This document shows positions 60,641 to 64,000 of a DNA stretch of 64,000 nucleotides, in pieces. The notes below the pieces were generated by a model that had not been told where the DNA came from, did not search any database, and saw only the letters and a list, made by a program, of their open reading frames with translations. The translations under genes and the position numbers were made by a program. The DNA lies in NCBI RefSeq assembly GCF_030052815.1, contig NW_026614704.1, positions 62,001 through 126,000 of the forward strand, written 5' to 3'. Source of the stretch: Hevea brasiliensis. Taxonomy: Eukaryota; Streptophyta; Magnoliopsida; Malpighiales; Euphorbiaceae. The stretch's first letter is position 1; each line of letters starts with the position of its first letter.

Positions 60641-63600
60641 TGTCACACCCTACTCCTCCGTAAGATGTAACATGATTCCGTAGTACACCTAATAAATTAC
60701 CATACTTTGCCTACTGGTAACCCATTAAATATACTATAAGGGATTTTAAATCAATTTTGGTTAAATTTAAATCATCGATTAAAATCTGGTGTTATAAATT
60801 TTTTTTTAAAATTTCGACAGAATGCCGGCTGTATTTTGAGAAAATAGTTCTTCAAACCTAAAAAGGAAAACACTCCCAATATGTTTTCTCAAATATAACT
60901 CCAATAAACTTCATTTCATCTCAATATTCAATCTCAATAATCAAATCATTTCATTTTCAAACCAACCTCATCATAAAAGAAATATTTCATTGATTACAAG
61001 ACTAAAAAATTAATATTACAAAACTATATAGGTAAATGAAATCTTAAATTTACATTACAATAATTTACATTTAATTACATACCAAAATATTTTACAAGAG
61101 TTTTTATACAACTGCTTAAATAATTTACATACATATTATTACATGCATACATCAAAACCTACATACATGGGTATACCTATGATATACCTGGAGCTGATCT
61201 GAATGTGTCTTCAAAGAAGCTTACTCAACTGCTCTATGCTCTTTTCACCTGTGACAGCATACAAAGCTATTACTGAGTGATGAACTCAGTGGTGCACAAC
61301 TATAATTTAAAGCATAGTGCAATAGACATTGACAAAATTATAACAATTAATTTGAAAGTCTCAAAATTCAACAAAATTCCAAAAGTCAAAATCTTCGTTG
61401 CCAATAATATAAATCATTAGTTAAAATGACTTTAAGTAAGAAATTCAATTTATCAAATCACAACTGCACATTTAAAGTAATTCCAGCAATCATGAAAATA
61501 AAGATTAATTCCAACAAAATCAATTATATATAAATCATAATTAAAATCACAATTCTTTACTATTCAAAAACCATTCTTTATCTCACTAACTGTGCAAGAC
61601 TAATCCAAAAGGGCCATCTTCGGGGTGATTCTAACTCCCTATGGTCGGGGAGGTCGAATCGGATTCTAACTCCCTATGGTCGAGGAGGTTGAATCATCAT
61701 TCATAGTACACATCACAATAATGAAACTTTCGAAAGGGCCATAACAAATGAAAACTTAGATCTAACCTCTAATAAGAGGAGAATCTAAGCCTGTGCACGT
61801 ACCATGGTAATCAAAACAAAGCTAACTCCATTGTCTCCTCAACAAATGAGAGAGACGGGTAATAACCTAGTCATGCATCTATAGTGAGATATAAAACAAT
61901 ATCATCAATCTCTTTGTCCTTTTTGTGAGCATAAATCTCAATACAATTCAATTCAAAGTCAATTCCAATATCCAATAATTTTTATGCTCATCACAATTCA
62001 AAACATAAATTTGTAGTTTTTTTCCATGCAAATTGCCCATCACAGTTCAAAACATTTTCTATCAAAATTTTTCAAAATATAATTTATTCAATCCACAACA
62101 ATGCTTAATACTTGTTGAAATACCATTTCACAAAGCTAAATTCATACATAATATAATAATTTCAATAATCATTGAATTAAATCCAATACTTGATAAACAT
62201 AATATATAAGGAAAATAACATCATTTAATCATATGAAAAATTCAGAACAAAATCAATTAAAAAACTAGTTATGCACAAACTTCTGATGAGTCGCCTCTTG
62301 GCCTTGACTCAGTGGGTCTTTCCCTTTCCCAATGTCTTTTCTAACTGAAACACATAATTTAAAGTGTTTCAATACTCATTTAAATTGTTTCTAATAATAA
62401 GGTTCAATAATTAAATTTTATTAATACTATTCCTTTCATTAATCAACCTATAATGTTGACCTTTAATGCATACTAGGTGAATTAGTTTTAATGTCACTAA
62501 TATGTTCCATTTTTCATTCTTCACATGATGAAATATGTTGCCTATTTCATTTCAAAGCTTATTGCATTTTATTGTAATTATTCATTTTTAGGTCAAAGTC
62601 AATTCGGCCAGTTTTTGTAACTCAACTTATGCAAGCATTTTGACTTGGTTCTGGTCATTTCTGGGCTTTGGTTTCTTCATAACAGTTGTAGCTCTATGTC
62701 TAAGCTTTCCATGGTATAAATTTTTGGTCATTTGGACCTGTTTTGAGTGAGTTATGGCCAAAAGACTAATTACTATTCATATGGTCAAATTCTAGGTTCA
62801 CATTTTAAGCCATCCGGATTTGATCACTTTTTAGGTCATTTTCTAGGTAGAATTTTGGCAAGTTTTCTACATGAAAGTTAGCCTATTTTATGTCTAGTTT
62901 TTCCTCCAATTGGCCTCATACCAATTGGGGTCACACAAATTCACTTATAACCTAAAATGCATACTGCCCTTACTAACCACACTTTGCATTGAAAATTGGC
63001 AATTCTAATAGACATAATTCACTTTACAATTTGGTCAATTGTCCAACAACAACCCAATGTAATCAAATATCCAATAATAACTCAATTCCATTAAATCAAT
63101 TATCCCATAACAACTCAATTTAGTCAAATATCCAGTAACACTTAATTCGATTAAATCAATATCCAACACTTATACAAATCTTCAAACTCTAATCAATTGA
63201 TCAAAACCACTAATGTACATTCCATTAAATCATAATCAACATTAATATACATGATAATAAGGCCTTCCTAAGCACATCAAGGCTGCCCAAATTGGCACAA
63301 ATGCTTCAACTTCCATATTGACTTCATAACCTTACTTCAAATACACAATTCAAACATACACATGCTAATTAAACTCTTATACATTTAAGCACTTTAATCA
63401 ACACCTCAAATCACTATTTACATGAAGAAATAATTCATACTCCCATGGACATGAGGGATGCCAAATTGGAGACTTGTCAACACTCAATAATTTCTTCAAA
63501 TTCTTTCATATTCATACTCTCCATAACCTCAATTACTAGTTTAATGAAGCAAGTAAGGAAAATAAGCACTTACCTCTTTTGAAGCTTGTCTAAAACTTCA

Positions 63601-64000
63601 CCAAAACCCTTCTTTCTTGCTCCCTATCTCTTTCCCAAGCTGTATGGACCAACTTTAGTGAAGGATAATGGAAGAAAATTGGCTTGGATCATGGAGAGAG
63701 AGAGCTTGGCCATGGATGGCCATGGATGAATTTGAATGGGAAATGGAATTCGGCCAAATGAAAATGTGAGGAAGAAGAAGGTGAAAGTGGAGAAATCTAT
63801 CCACTTTGGGGTTTATATAGGTCCATTAAATAATACTTAGTGGAGCACTAATGATAACTAAAAGATTAATTAATCCAAGATTCCTAAAATTGCAATTATG
63901 CCCTCAATCTTTCACTATTTGTATTATATACCCAATTTCTTATTTTCATGACATTTTCAAAATTTAATACCACTTATTTCTCATGGACATTTAGGTCAAA
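60641..64000 (-). repeat. LTR H (Tekay-type), cut by the right window edge
   Basis: It starts on the plus strand TGTCACACCC and runs to the end of the window. Comparison with D's LTR suggests about 0.45 kb is missing. No primer site lies next to its 3' edge, so it is a solo LTR or a 3' LTR. Modules occur near 62750 and 62944, the CCAATTGG hairpin at 62906-62928, and the paired hairpins near 61252-61289. A TATATAA promoter candidate lies on the minus strand at about 63812-63818. Confidence 0.85.

Overview
The window is repeat DNA from a plant nuclear genome, most likely a eudicot. It is AT-rich and consists almost wholly of nested LTR retrotransposons of the Tekay/Del (chromovirus) and Athila clades of Ty3/gypsy, plus one probable Ty1/copia solo LTR. 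I found no host protein gene, tRNA, rRNA or CRISPR array. The species cannot be fixed from the sequence alone. Nearly every open frame is either a decayed gag/pol piece or a chance frame inside a long LTR.

Layout, left to right. (1) Positions 1-18589 hold element A, a minus-strand Tekay-type element whose 3' end is off the left edge. Its pol is cut at 2573/12911 by element B (2574-12910, plus strand). B is complete, with two LTRs of about 3.9 kb, a CAAAC target-site duplication (TSD), an initiator-Met-tRNA primer site, a polypurine tract and an almost intact gag, but no reverse transcriptase, RNase H or integrase. It resembles a TR-GAG type non-autonomous element. (2) A sits in an older minus-strand LTR, X (18590-23303), which is also split by solo LTR F (18964-22524, TSD AAATA). 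(3) Positions 23304-38300 are the remains of a plus-strand Athila-like element, I: an ORF fragment, a long 3' non-coding region and a probable 3' LTR. It is interrupted by element C (23362-30800, minus strand), which has lost RT, RNase H and the integrase core, and by solo LTR X2 (32255-35746).

(4) Positions 38671-54751 form a minus-strand solo LTR, E1 (TSD AATCC), split by element D (40453-54461, plus strand, TSD TTCAT). D is a full-length Tekay-like element with recognisable gag, protease, RT, RNase H, integrase and chromodomain, all broken by stops. D in turn carries a 2.1-kb solo LTR (48279-50383, TSD GATCA) inside its integrase. (5) Positions 54809-60019 are the 3' LTR (E2) of a sister of E1, split by solo LTR G (55924-59396). 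A short piece of E2 internal sequence follows, and then LTR H (60641 to the right edge).

How the parts relate. B could be mobilised only by enzymes from a related autonomous copy. A and D are such relatives, but both are dead here, mostly through CAG-to-TAG and TGG-to-TAG/TGA changes that fit decay of methylated cytosine. Across the long Tekay LTRs I see three shared structures that coding capacity does not explain: a degenerate array of modules about 180-225 bp apart, a CAATTGG-spacer-CCAATTG hairpin in the first module, and a pair of adjacent hairpins about 0.6 kb from the LTR 3' end whose stems are kept despite base changes. These are the most interesting leads.
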